From Odontocerum albicorne (taxonomy: Eukaryota; Arthropoda; Insecta; Trichoptera; Odontoceridae), in NCBI GenBank assembly GCA_949825065.1, contig OX463850.1, positions 746,501-810,500 of the forward strand: 64,000 nt of DNA. Reading direction: 5' to 3'. The notes under the pieces are model-generated. The model saw only the letters and a program-made list of their open reading frames with translations, made no database searches and was not told the DNA's origin. A program made the translations under genes and the position numbers. Within the stretch, counting starts at the first letter, position 1. Each line of letters opens with the position of its first letter. Below are positions 34,420 to 44,879 of the stretch, piece after piece.

Positions 34420-34975
34420 ATAGTTAAGGCATTAACATTGTGGAGGTTTAAAGGCATTGTAATTTGTTTTATCAAACACTGTTTATTACACTTTTTGTAA
34501 CGGTATAACTTGTGTTCACGGAATTCGAAAAGAGATTCCGTGAACAAAAATCCGCCTTAACAAATCCTCTAATTTATTCTGAAACAGCTAATCATTGTCA
34601 CCGTGAAAACCATACATTTTCCATCGATGTTGTCAAATTCTTACATACCAGTAGTAACGGAAATAAATTAGACAGATTAGATACCCTAGAAATTTCTAAG
34701 TCAGTGCATCGAGGTGAACATCTGGCCAACACATATGTCCCAAGAATCTCTGCGCTGCTTGCCGAAGTTGTCCCATGCCTCCCTCAACCCCCAGTCAACA
34801 ACCCGAGTTTTTACCCTTAGAATCGTGTATCTCGGTACCAGTTCGAACATAATGCAGTCTTGTTTGTGCTCTTCTGACGTTGAGGTGAAAGCCTTGAGAC
34901 CGGTAGGGTTATACCGTTACAAAAAGTGGAATAAACAGTGTTTGATAAAACAAACTACAAAATAACATATATCGT
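34420..34975 (+). mobile_element. Penelope-like element fragment between inverted arms
   Basis: The left arm (TATTTATAGTTAAGGCATTA to TAACGGTATAACT) and right arm (GGTTATACCGTTACAAAAAG to TTTGATAAAACAAAC) are inverted copies of each other and match foldback repeat P at 30.3, 41.2 and 43.9 kb. Between them lies a GIY-YIG-type coding fragment. Assignment to Penelope-like retroelements rests on that domain. Confidence 0.6.
34512..34820 (+). pseudogene. GIY-YIG endonuclease fragment (Penelope-like)
   Basis: The frame carries FEKRFREQKSAL, then NHCHRENHTFSIDVVKFLH, GNKLDRLDTLEISK and a tail ending NPSFYP. The order Arg..Glu, His, then Glu in LDTLEI matches the C-terminal half of GIY-YIG nucleases as found in Penelope-like elements, where this domain nicks target DNA. 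The GIY and YIG strands themselves and the reverse transcriptase are missing, so it is inactive. The start shown is only where the open frame begins. Confidence 0.6.
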
Positions 34976-34979
34976 TTTG

Positions 34980-35090
34980 TAATTTTTTTAATCTGTCAAA
35001 AATATTGGTTTCGAATCCCAAATCGGAGCGCCCTTCATGAGAGTTTTGTCTCTAAATGGCGCTTCATATTTATTTTTTATTATTATTATG
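34980..35090 (+). mobile_element. Short dispersed repeat with B-box-like motif
   Basis: TTTTTAATCTGTCAA, GGTTTCGAATCCC and AGAGTTTTGTCTCTAAATGGCG recur at 63.72-63.80 kb (GGGTTCGAGTCCC, AGAGTTCTCTCTCAAAATGGCG) and weakly at 53.70 kb. It looks like a SINE. Confidence 0.55.
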
Positions 35091-35744
35091 AGATGTCCAA
35101 AAAGGGGGAAGCATCGCTAGAAGTCAACATATCAAGAAAGGCATTACAAACCACAGGTATGACACATAAGAAATAACCAGAAGAAAAAAAAACAATGTTT
35201 GGTCCGCTATTCAGAGACGGCTCTGGCTTAACTAGAGCCTCACGGCCCCCACGAGGGCCCATTCGTTACAAGAGCGTCCCTAATCCCCACATAACACTTA
35301 CTATTTGTTACGCCCGTCCCGTGAGGGATCTGCCATCAAAATAATTTTCTTATAATCTCTTTTTAAGCTCGTTGAAAAAAAATTTCATAGTTTGTTTTTG
35401 TGACCCTCTATCTAAAACGAAATGAAATATATATAAGGGTCCCGCTTAATTGTTTTCGGCCACTTAAAAAGTCGTTTAACACGGCGTGGGTCGAGCTCGG
35501 ATCGGAAAGTGTCCCGAAATTCATTTTGTCTGCTCGGGAAAACAATATGGTGAATATAAAGATTTTTTTAACACTTACTGACGACAGCGGAGGGTAAAAA
35601 TAGAATTTTGGTTTGGGTTTTTTCATTTAATATCTTTAACAGTGTTATCCATGGTTCTTTCATGGTATGGGTGACATTTTTTACACAAATACACAGCGTC
35701 ACGCTGTCTCTTTGTCGGATTAGTCAGAGATTTTCCCATATACT
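35091..35744. other. Unassigned DNA
   Basis: No gene seen. A GC-rich patch (CTCACGGCCCCCACGAGGGC) lies at about 35248. Overlapping frames on both strands at 35400-35626 have no recognised motif. Confidence 0.4.
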
Positions 35745-36245
35745 TATATTTACCCTCTTGATTTCCCAGGTCTTCCTCTGACTAAGTCTTCTCTTTTCAT
35801 TCGTTTCACATACCCAAACCATATCTGCGTGCTCTTTTTCTTCTTACTCAACACATCAGCCTTAAGTTTACATTCATCTCTATTCACTTCCTTCCATATT
35901 CTGTCATACAGTTTACATTCATCTCTATTCACTTCCTTCCAAATTCTGTCATACAGTTTACATTCATCTCTATTCACTTCCTTCCATATTCTGTCATACA
36001 GTTTACATTCATCTCTATTCACTTCCTTCCATATTCTGTGATACAGTTTACATTAATCTCTATTCACTTCCTTCCATATTCTGTCATACAGTTTACATTC
36101 ATCTCTATTCACTTCCTTCCATATTCTGTCATACAGTTTTACTCCATATATTCTTCTCAATGTATACACTTTTTCTGCATTTATTCGGCTTTCCTCGTTT
36201 TTTTCCACGTTTACGTTTCACTCTTATACATAAAAAATGTCACCA
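35745..36245 (-). pseudogene. LINE C-terminal remnant (family D) holding an array
   Basis: On the minus strand: YDRIWKEVNRDECKL, KADVLSKKKKSTQIWFGYVK, RMKREDLVRGRPGKSRG, the most readable copy of this RT tail in the window. Upstream, a LRRIYG-like and an NAEK-like block survive. The YDRIWKEVNRDECKL segment has been tandemly multiplied. Confidence 0.75.
35863..36141. repeat. Minisatellite, 45-bp unit, ~6 copies, inside LINE ORF
   Basis: The unit (TTTACATTCATCTCTATTCA, then CTTCCTTCCATATTCTGTCA) encodes 15 codons of the LINE tail on the minus strand. The expansion is in frame across several copies. Confidence 0.95.
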
Positions 36246-36756
36246 AAATACTATTGTGGACTATCATCGTATTACCATATATTTAGATACTGTTTGGTTC
36301 GAGAAAACATGTTTTTGGTTCCCCATTGACTATGTTTTCTATCGCACACGTCGTTCGATATCCCTCTCTTCCATCATCTAACAACAATACCTTAGTAAAA
36401 AAAATCAAATTCGTAAGAATGTTAACCATGTTAATAAAGTTTTTCAGTTGTTAAAAGCTATTTCCACATTTAAGTATATTTTAAAATATGGTATTTTATT
36501 GTTTTAATCACGCTTTTGTATTGTATTATATTGAACATAAAACAAGTGGATTATTTGTCACATGGCAATCTTTTATAACCAGTTAAAAATATGTTAAAGA
36601 GGCCTGAAGTAAAAACTCTTTTTATTTGATTGGGTATCCACGGGAATCATTATCGAGGTATATCCACTAGCCCATGCTAGTTGATGATGATGATAATGAT
36701 TTATTTGTTGGTGTTGTTTGCTGACGGTGAGCCAACCCAAGGATGTCTTGATAATT
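36246..36756. other. Unassigned DNA
   Basis: No gene seen. TTTGTCACATGGCAATC at about 36557 resembles the body motif of the SINE at 8.5 and 22.56 kb. Confidence 0.4.
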
Positions 36757-37523
36757 TTTCGTGCTCTATTATGCTCTCTCGTGCTCTAGTATGCTTTTTC
36801 GTGATCTAGTATGCTTTATCGTGCTCTATTATGCTTTCTCGTGCTCTAGTAAGCTTTTTCGTGATCTAGTATGCTTTATCGTGCTCTAGTAAGCTTTTTC
36901 GTGATCCAGTATGCTTTATCGTGCTCTATTATGCTTTCTCGTGCTCTAGTAAGCTTTTTCATGATCTAGTATGCTTTATCGTGCTCTATTATGCTTTCTC
37001 GTGCTCCAGTAAGCTTTTTCGTTATCTAGTATGCTTTATCGTGCTCTAGTATGCTTTCTCGTGCTCTAGTAACCTTTTTCGTGATCTAGTATGCTTTATC
37101 GTGCTCTATTATGCTTTCTCGTGCTCTAGTAAGCTTTTTCGTGATCTAGTATGCTTTATCGTGCTCTAGTATGCTTTCTCGTGCTCTAGTAAGCTTTCTC
37201 GTGCTCTAGTATGCTTTCTCGTGCTCTAGTAAGCTTTCTCGTAATCTAGTACGCTTTATCGTGCTCTAGAAAGCTTTCTCGTAATCTAGCAAGCTTTCTC
37301 GTGATCTAGTATGCTTTATCGTACTCTAGTATGCTTTCTCGTGCTCTAGTATGCTTTCTCGTGCTCTAGTATGCTTTCTCGTACTCTAGTATGCTTTCTC
37401 GTGCTCTAGTATGGTTTCTCGTGCTCTAGTATGCTTTCTCGTACTCTAGTATGCTTTATCGTGCTCTAGTATGCTTTCTCGTTCTCTAGTATGCTTTCTC
37501 GTGCTCTAGTACGCTTTCTACGT
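36757..37523. repeat. Minisatellite, 20-bp unit, ~38 copies, 60-bp higher order
   Basis: The unit is ATGCTTTCTCGTGCTCTAGT. The first half shows a 60-bp pattern of three variants (GCTCTATT, GCTCTAGTAAG, GATCTAG); the second half is mostly the single type. The phase is kept exactly for over 700 bp. Confidence 0.95.
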
Positions 37524-37764
37524 GTGATCAAAGACAACTTTTAGAACATTTTGTATATGATGCCTTAGTGTGTATCAGTGTATTAAGTGCAAGATATTGT
37601 TCTTCAGAAATTACACAGTCTTGACAGCTCACTCCAGAAGTGTCAATGGTGAGGAAATCCATTTTTCAAGATGAAACAGAGGTTCAGTCTTCCATTGCCT
37701 TTTGTGAGGTACATTTGTAAAATAATAATTTCGGTCATCTCATTATGATCTTAGATTTAAATTT

Positions 37765-37862
37765 TAGCTGCGGATGTATGAGTATATAATCTGCAGAAAC
37801 AAATAAATTTAAGCTGCGGATGTACGAGTATAACATATAAGCTGCAGAAACAAATAAATTCA
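37765..37862. repeat. Tandem duplication, ~48-bp unit
   Basis: Two copies of AGCTGCGGATGTAYGAGTAT...CTGCAGAAACAAATAAATT. Copy 2 has TACGAGTA (37823); copy 1 has TATGAGTA, as expected from CpG decay. Confidence 0.85.
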
Positions 37863-37883
37863 GATAGAATACGACTTAGACGA

Positions 37884-38171
37884 GAACTCAGTCCTGCATT
37901 ATGTTATGTTACTCGTATGTCCACTGGCATTCGGAAGAGGGGCGCTTAGTTTCTCAACAAAACCCAGTCGTGCATTATGTTATGTTATGTCCACTGGCAT
38001 TCGGAAGAGGGGCGCTTAGTTTCTCAACAAAACCCAGTCGTGCATTATGTTATGTTATGTCCACTGGCATTCGGAAGAGGGGCGCTTAGTTTCTCAACAA
38101 AACCCAGTCGTGCATTATGTTATGTTATGTCCACTGGCATTCGGAAGAGGGGCGCTTAGTTTCTCAACAAA
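37884..38171. repeat. Minisatellite, 70-bp unit, 4 copies
   Basis: The unit contains CCACTGGCATTCGGAAGAGG and GGCGCTTAGTTTCTCAACAA. Only the first copy carries six extra bases (GTTACTCGTATG versus GTTATG). Confidence 0.95.
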
Positions 38172-38809
38172 AATTGACGATTTAAAACCGCAGCTGTCAT
38201 CTTAACCAGCATAGAATCAGTTGAGAATAGTTTCAAACGGTTCTCTTCCCTGTTGGTGAAAACTATTGTTTTTTCATTCATACTATGGTGTATCTACCTG
38301 TCATCGTATTCAGTTTGTTGATCTGGACACTTTAAAGAGCAGGGCGGGTAGACAATATTGTATTCATACGTATCTTAATTATTTCTTTCTTTTATTATTA
38401 TTTGATGTAGCTTTAACCCAATTACACCAGATTACAAAGAAAAAAAAAGACAAAAAGTCTAAATATAACACAATTACATCAGTTGCAATGCTCCACATGC
38501 TTCCTTGTGAAGTGATGGTTATACCTATAAAGTTTATGAAGTTCAATCTTTAATTTATCTACCGAGATATGGAAGATATTGATATTAGAAAATTTATTCA
38601 ATAAGGTCATTCCGTGCGCGATTGAAGATGCTCATGTAACAGCTCAGTACGTGAATCAAACATTCGGGTTAAGAATCACTCGATAGACAAAAAACTCACA
38701 CCGTTGAGAGGCAACAATACTCACACACGTCTAATGGGCGCAATCATTGTTACCAAAAGAGTTCTTTTACCAAACTGGGATACTTTTCTTTTGAATATCA
38801 TCGGGATTT
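38172..38809. other. Unassigned DNA
   Basis: A 95-codon frame (38266-38553) has no recognised domain. Nothing else is seen. Confidence 0.4.
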
Positions 38810-38860
38810 GAATTTGGGTAAAAAACCGGCGTCTTATCAACTTGGCCACGAAGATCGATA
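38810..38860 (-). mobile_element. tRNA-like SINE head, partial
   Basis: On the minus strand it reads CGTGGCCAAGTTGATAAGAC, then a decayed B box before AAATCCC. Confidence 0.45.
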
Positions 38861-39042
38861 AACAAGATTAAAATACTTGAAGTAATTCACCGTTTAGGAC
38901 TTTCATCTTTTTAGCGATCTTCTTATATAAAACCTTCGTTGTACAAAGTAAAACTTGGCGATCTTTGTGTTACTCGAATATCTCTTCCAACCAACCAGAA
39001 AGGCGTTAAAGACGCCTTAATTCAAAACCACACAGAAATCCT

Positions 39043-39676
39043 TTAACCCTTCCCTTACGGTGCTAAAATTGAAACGCGCGCTCCGGCGTTGGGTAGTGAG
39101 TACGCGATCAAAAATTAGCGATTTTAAATCGGAAAATAAGAACATTCATAGATAATACCCTTAATTAATTATAATTGAAGTTAAAAATTATATTAATTGA
39201 GATTTATTTGCTGAAAACATTAAAAAACCATCTGGCAACGCTCACGGAACGGGCGTAGGTCTAATCTGGTTGCAAGCCCAAAAGCTACTGCGGCGCGGAG
39301 CGGTAGTGGCTTACTCCCGGCGTGGTTCACGCTTGCGACGATTGAGACAATTTAGCTCCTCGAAATTCAGTGAAGTATGCAAGAGTGAGATGCGAATATA
39401 GTGTCGCGCTTCCCGCATACTCTTCACCTATCGTCAAGACCCAAGGTCGAGGCACTCACAGCGTTTAAATTCGAATTTGTTTCCGATCTTCACAAAACAC
39501 CTACGATGTAGTCGATAAATTCTGATTATTATTAATATAATTTTTTAAATCAATGCTTAAATATATTATGGAGGAATACCTAAAATCTTAACCTGGTATT
39601 TATTATATTTATAGATATATTGATGGTTATTAGAAGCAACGTGTAGAAGATACCCAACACAGGGAAGGAAAGGTTA
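39043..39676 (+). mobile_element. TTAA-type MITE, full-length diverged copy
   Basis: The left end TTTAACCCTTCCCTTACGG and right end CAGGGAAGGAAAGGTTAA are inverted repeats. The middle part (39240-39460) is more GC-rich and differs from the other copies, with an added CACGCTTGCGACGATTGAGA region. Confidence 0.8.
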
Positions 39677-39679
39677 ACA

Positions 39680-39760
39680 ATAAATCTGGATTTCAATGTG
39701 AATCGAGATCGCTACCACCCTGCTAGAAGGCATGGTTTTTACCAACTAAGCCACGGAGGA
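39680..39760 (-). mobile_element. tRNA-like SINE head
   Basis: On the minus strand: CCTCCGTGGCTTAGTTGGTA (strong A-box context), then CGATCTCGATTCACATT as a weakened B box. It starts directly after the MITE at 39676. Confidence 0.6.
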
Positions 39761-40295
39761 CTCCTTGTTTGTAGGCTGTCCAAGTTATGGTCTTGAACAT
39801 CCTTTTATAAATATTATTTTTTTCAAGGGATACAAAAACTATGAATAATTTAACTTTTCCAAAATGATAAAAAGAGAAAAGTGTAACAGACATCTTAATT
39901 CCTTCCTAATAGGATTATAACTAGAACTTTCTCGGTGCGAAAGTTTACTAAAGAAAACGTTGTTAATTTCATTAAAATATTCAAGTCTTTAAGTCGCGAC
40001 GAAATTTAAAAGCCTTGATGAAAAATCAAAATTTTACAAAAAATAGGATTTAAAAAAATATATTTCAGTTTGGATTTAATTCGAGAGAAAATATAAATTT
40101 TAGAAATGAGTTCGTTTGAAATAATATATTTGTGTATAATTTTAATGAATGTTGAACTAACGAAGCTGTATATTTGAATTAAATGAGAAATTTCCATATT
40201 AATGCTGAATTAACATATTTTTTTATTCCATCTAAATATATACTCGTAAATACTGTTTAAATGTTAAAACGTGATATTATCATTTGTTACCTAAT
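39761..40295. other. AT-rich DNA with one hexamer scar
   Basis: No gene seen. TACTCGTA is at 40241-40248. Confidence 0.4.
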
Positions 40296-41145
40296 TCGCG
40301 TGTTTGTTACATATCTACATAATATCAAATTCCAGTGTTTGTTACATATCAACATAATATCTAATTCGAGTGTTTGTTACATATCTACATAATATCAAAT
40401 TCGAGTGTTTGTTACATATCTACATAATATCTAATTCGAGTGTTTGTTACATATCTACATAATATCTAATTCGAGTGTTTGTTACATATCTACATAATAC
40501 CTAATTCGAGTGTTTGGTACATTTCTACATAATATCTAATTCGAGTGTTTGTTACATATCGACATAATATCTAATTCGAGTGTTTGTTACATATCTACAT
40601 AATATCTAATTCGAATGTTTGTTACATATCTACATAATATCTAATTCGAGTGTTTGTTACATATCGACATTATATCTAATTCGAGTGTTTGTTACATATC
40701 TACATTATTTCTAATTCGAGTGTTTGTTACATATCTACATAATATCAAATTCGAGTGTTTGTTACATATCAACATGATATCTAATTCGAGTGTTTGTTAT
40801 ATATCTACATAATATCAAATTCGAGTGTTTGTTACATATCTACATAATATCTAATTCGAGTGTTTGTTACATATCTACGTAATATCTAATTCGAGTTTTT
40901 GTTACATATTTACATAGTATCTAATTTGAGTGTTTGGTTCATATCTACATTATATCTAATTCGAGTGTTTGTTACATATCTACATATTATCTAATTTGAG
41001 TGTTTGGTACATATCTACATTATATCTAATTGGAGTGTTTGTTACATATCTACAATACATTATATCTAATTCGAGTGTTTGTTACATATCTACATAGTAT
41101 CTAATTCGAGTGTTTGTTACATATCTACATAATATCTAATTCGTT
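40296..41145. repeat. Minisatellite, 35-bp unit, ~24 copies
   Basis: The unit is TAATTCGAGTGTTTGTTACA plus TATCTACATAATATC. Copies vary at several points; one has an extra ACAATA-like insertion near 41055. No clear higher-order pattern. Confidence 0.95.
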
Positions 41146-41194
41146 TGAATCTTCCTCCCACTGATGCCTTTTTTACATTTTTAAAATAAGTTTA

Positions 41195-41400
41195 TTGTAT
41201 ATATTATTTAAAGTTAAGACATAAATACCGTGGAGATTAAAATATATTGTAATTTGTTTGTGCCCTCTAATAATGAGGTGAAAATCTAGAAACTGTCAGG
41301 GTTATATCATTACATAAAGTGGAATAAACAGTGTTTGTGCTCCCTTAATAATGAGGTGAAACCCTAAAACTGTAAGGGCTAAATCATTATATACCAGATG
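41195..41400. repeat. Foldback repeat P, partial
   Basis: TTAAAGTTAAGACATAAATACCGTGG then two copies of TAATAATGAGGTGAAA with the ATAAAGTGGAATAAACAGTG arm. The internal part is missing. Confidence 0.6.
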
Positions 41401-41466
41401 AATGTGAACTAAAGGCTAATGTATTGTATTAAGAAGGATGAAGATAACTACTCTTAGAGGGTTTGG
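41398..41466 (+). pseudogene. LINE tail scrap (family D)
   Basis: DECELKANVLY-like coding (GATGAATGTGAACTAAAGGC) lies just upstream of the mariner. Confidence 0.45.
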
Positions 41467-41635
41467 CCAGGTCTGTAAATATGAAACCGGAATTTGCTCA
41501 TAGATGGCTCTAGTTGTCAATGTAGTGACTGTCAAACCGTGTCATTGGCACCTTTTTCTTGTGCTTACATTTGTCAAAGATTGTAAACTCACAACAATAC
41601 AAGTTAAATAAACATATGTTTTCATAGCGTTGAAC

Positions 41636-42004
41636 ATGTCTGTTTTTGTTCCTGAAAACGACAATTTGCGGACATCATTGGTTTTCTGTTACCATTTGAA
41701 GAAAACTGCTGCAGAATCGCATCGAATGCTTATCGAAGCTTACGGTGAGCATGCTCTTGGTAAATCACAGTGCTTTGAGTGGTTTAAAATATTCAAAAGT
41801 GGCGATTTGGACATGAGAAACGAAAAACGTGGAAGATCACGGAGAAAGTTAGAAGACGCCGAATTGCAAGCATTGTTGGATGAGGATGACGCTCAAACGC
41901 AACAACAACTTGCGGATCAATTAAATGTAATACGAAAAGACGTCTACATACGTTTGAAAGCCATGAGGAAAAATCTAGAAGGTGGGAAAATGGGTTCCAC
42001 GTGA
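41636..42004 (+). pseudogene. mariner M2 transposase, N-terminal part
   Basis: It starts MSVFVPENDNLRTSLVFCYH and carries HRMLIEAYGEHALGKSQCFE, WFKIFKSGDLDMRNEKRGRS and a second helix-turn-helix-like part (QTQQQLADQLNVIRKDV), ending in a stop after GKMGST. Around 42000 a frameshift separates it from the catalytic region; TGDEKW, with the first catalytic Asp, can still be read at about 42099-42116. Confidence 0.85.
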
Positions 42005-42248
42005 ACTGAATGAAAGACAGCAGTAAAAACCGAAAAACCACTTGCGAAATGTTGATCGCCAGGTACAATAGAAAATCATTTCTCCATCGAATTGTGACTG
42101 GCGATGAAAAATGGATATATTTTGAGAATCCTAAGCGTAAAACATCATAGGTTACTTCAAGCAAATCAGCGACATCGACTGCAAGGCCAAATCGCTATGG
42201 ACGGAAGACAAGGCTCTATGTTTGATGGGATCAGAAGGGTGTTATCTA

Positions 42249-43197
42249 CGAGGCGTATCCAGAAAGTAAGTGTACTGAGGCTCTCACGACCGGATGGATT
42301 TTATTTTCGACATGTTGGCTACACTCCCGTGTAGCCTGATCCTTCCCCTCCGCAACGAGACCGGTTCGAGGTTAGTACGTTGAGAAATGTCGACGCGACA
42401 ACACGTTTCGTGAAAAATGTAAATCCAATCTCCCGCCAAGTGCGAAATACGTAGCGTCATCCGTTATCTCGTTTGAAAGGGAAAACCTCCGGTTGAGGTT
42501 TATAATGAGGTGAAAACTGCATATGGTGATAAAGCTATGAATCGTACGAGTGTGTACAAGTGGTGTCGCGAGTTTAAAAACGGTCGTACGTCTGTGCATG
42601 ATGATCAGAGGAGCGGAAAACTTTCAATTGTGACTGAAGAAATTGTTTTGGGACTGTCAAGGCATAATTTTAATTGAATATATTCCTCAAGGGGAGACCA
42701 TCAACTCTGCAAGATACTGTGAGACCCTAAAAAAATTGCGGAGGGCGATTCAGAACAAAAAGAGAGGCATGCTGACAAAGAGAGAGGCATGCTGCCTGCT
42801 GCACGACAATGCCAGACCACACACGGCCAACGCCACGAAGGAACTGCTCGCCTCGTTTAAATGGGATGTCCTGAACCATCCCGCGCATTCCCCTGACCTA
42901 GCACCTTCAGATTACTATCTCTTTACCTCCCTGAAGCTGCACATGGGTGGAAAAAGGTTTTCAACCGACGAGGAGGTAAAGGAGGAGGTGGAGAAGTGGA
43001 CGGAGGGGTTGGCGGGAAACTACTTCGAGGAAGGCATCAAAAAGTTGATACCCCGCTTCACCACCTGCATTGAGAGGAATGGCGACTATGTCGAAAAATA
43101 GCTTACATATGTACTACGGTAACCACGTAATTTTTTTGTTTAAATAAAAAAAATTGTAACCTACAAAAATTCAGTACACTTACTTTCTGGACTTATC
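42249..43197 (+). mobile_element. mariner family M1, copy 2, nested
   Basis: The left end CGAGGCGTATCCAGAAAG follows TA (42247-42248). The right end is degenerate (TTTCTGGACTTATC) before TA (43198-43199). The ORF keeps the N-terminus to VTEEIV, then jumps to FWDCQGIILIEYIPQGE and the C-terminal domain, so its deletion differs from that in copies 1 and 3. Confidence 0.9.
42643..43101 (+). pseudogene. mariner M1 transposase, C-terminal half (copy 2)
   Basis: The open frame covers FWDCQGIILIEYIPQGETI, LLHDNARPHTANATKELL, NHPAHSPDLAPSDYYLF, and the end CIERNGDYVEK. It has the second and third catalytic Asp; the first (GDETW) is deleted. A small duplication (KRGMLTKREAC) precedes HDN. Confidence 0.9.
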
Positions 43198-43199
43198 TA

Positions 43200-43542
43200 T
43201 TATGAGCTGCTAAAACCTGGCGAAACCGTTAATACTGAACGCTACCGACAACAAACGATGGATTTGAACCCACCATTGCGTGAAAAACGACCAAAATATC
43301 AAAAGAGGCAACACAAAGGTATTTTGCTTCATGATAATACACCATCGCACACAGCAAAACCGGTCAAGGAAACGATTGAGGCGTTTAGCTGGCAAATACT
43401 TTCGCATGCGGCTTGCTCACCAGACTTGGCTCGATCCGATTACTACTTATTTGCATCGATGGGGCACGCACTTGCTGAGCAGCGCTTCACTTCTTACGAA
43501 AATGTAAAAAAATGGCTCGATGATTGGTTTGCCTCAAAATAG
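43200..43542 (+). pseudogene. mariner M2 transposase, C-terminal part
   Basis: It follows the nested copy directly: YYELLKPGETVN, LLHDNTPSHTAKPVKETI, then CSPDLARSDYYLFASMGHAL and KKWLDDWFASK with a stop. Both late catalytic Asp residues are present (HDN, RSD; spacing 34). Confidence 0.9.
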
Positions 43543-43854
43543 CAACAGTTCTTTTGGCGTGCATCCACAAATTGCCAAAAAGGTGGGAAAAATGTGTAGC
43601 TAGCGATCGGCAATACTTTGAATAAAATATTTTTTTCCATTTTCATACAATAAATGTGTATTTTCTATTAAAAAAAATCGGTTTCATATTTACAGACCTA
43701 TGTAACATAAAGTGGAATACTCGGGATCCAAATTCACCATTATTGATAGATCAACCAAGTTAAATATATATTTGAGTATAAGGATTGGAAGGTGGTGACT
43801 GCGGCCATTAGATTAGGTACTGTTCTGCATCTGCATATGTTTAGAAAAACACAT

Positions 43855-44110
43855 TTACTATTTATAGTTAAGGCGTTAATACTGTAGGGGTTTATAGGTA
43901 ATGTAATTTGTTACGTAAAACATTGCATATTCCACTTAATATAACGGTATAATCCTTTTCGGTTTCAAGGTTTTCAGCTCATCATCAAGGGGGCACAAAA
44001 CAATCTTATTTATGCTCCCTTGATGATTAGCTGAAAACCCTGAAATCGGTTTAGTTATACCACTTAACCCTATCGATTTCAGGGGTTTTGCCTCACCGCT
44101 TACATAGAAC
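43855..44110. repeat. Foldback repeat P
   Basis: TATTTATAGTTAAGGCGTTAA opens it. TATAATCCTTTTCGGTTTC and AAGGTTTTCAGCTCATCATC are followed by their complement (TTGATGATTAGCTGAAAACC), forming a long hairpin with a short loop. Confidence 0.7.
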
Positions 44111-44149
44111 AAGAAGAATTGGATTTTAGTGGTACAAGGCTTACAAAGA

Positions 44150-44795
44150 ACAAGAAAAATAGAATTTTATGAAAAGATCTTGAAATAAAAAAAAACACAT
44201 GGGCTCACTTGTAGAACGAGATGCAAGTTGCTTTGCAAAATCGAAACCTTCCACTTGTTGATGCAGGGTTACTCAACTCCAGAGGCAATGTATTTTTTTA
44301 TATGTTTCGATTATACTAAGTTATTTATATTAATAAAGGAAAACACAAAGTTAATAGATATTTCTAAATATTGTTGTGATATTCTGGCGAATACTATATA
44401 TACTTATATTAAAAATATCTAAATTGTTGCAAAACTCATTTCCAAGTCTTTGCATACGAATGAAAGAAGAGATAATTTAAGAATATAATTAGTGAGCAAT
44501 TTTTAGTATAAAAGGGATTGTGCTATTTTGTGGATCTAGTGGTAATACGAAATGAAATGTTTGCGAGTAAGGGAGGCGTATCGATCACTGAGTGAATAAT
44601 TTTGTATAGTAGTACTATATCGGCTATTTTTCTTCTGTTAAGAAGTTTCAAGAGTTTCATTCCATTTAACAAGTAGGGATAAATTCTCTGTTCATGTGAA
44701 ATTCCTTGTTTAAAATTAATGAATCTTAGAAATTTGTTTTGTACTGTTTCTAAGTTTTGCGCATAAGTGGCGTATAAATATTAATGTGTTCAGCT
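44150..44795 (-). mobile_element. LINE 3' end (family B), minus strand
   Basis: On the minus strand the coding end reads ETVQNKFLRFINFKQG, LLNGMKLLKLLNRRKIAD, IVLLYKIIHSVIDTPP and LLASISFRITTRS, followed by a 3' UTR matching 12.4-12.6 kb (ACTTGTAGAACGAGATGCAA in reverse). It gives the upstream codons that the 12-kb copy lacks. Confidence 0.75.
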
Positions 44796-44817
44796 TCGTT
44801 GTTCACTTACTTGAAGC

Positions 44818-44876
44818 ACATGTTCATGGAAACACCCGATAAAATGGTGTTTTATCAGGTGTTTCCATGAACATGT
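44818..44876. repeat. Near-perfect hairpin, 27-bp arms
   Basis: ACATGTTCATGGAAACACC and its complement pair with one mismatch around a 5-base loop. It lies between the LINE B fragment and a foldback E copy. Confidence 0.9.
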
Positions 44877-44879
44877 TTT

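Larger units (their letters stand above)
41469..43699 (+). mobile_element. mariner family M2, interrupted by an M1 mariner
   Basis: The inverted ends are AGGTCTGTAAATATGAAACC and its complement at 43680-43699. The 5' ORF part is at 41636-42004 and the middle (frameshifted) runs to WDQKGVI at 42246. The frame is then broken by the M1 insertion and resumes at 43200 with YYELLKPGETVNTERYRQQ. Removing the insert and one TA restores the continuous VIYYELL phrase. Right flank TA; left flank CA, probably mutated. Confidence 0.9.

Noticed and set aside
37901..38159. Overlapping 60-codon frames with HWHSEEGRLVSQQNP repeats
   Set aside because: They arise from the 70-bp array, which shifts frame at every unit.
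8388..39760. tRNA genes at the A/B-box-like sites
   Set aside because: None has a convincing acceptor stem or anticodon arm, and they recur with a common body and decay, so SINE heads fit better.
41793..42164. 123-codon minus-strand frame opposite the M2 mariner
   Set aside because: It is antisense to recognised transposase coding and has no features of its own.
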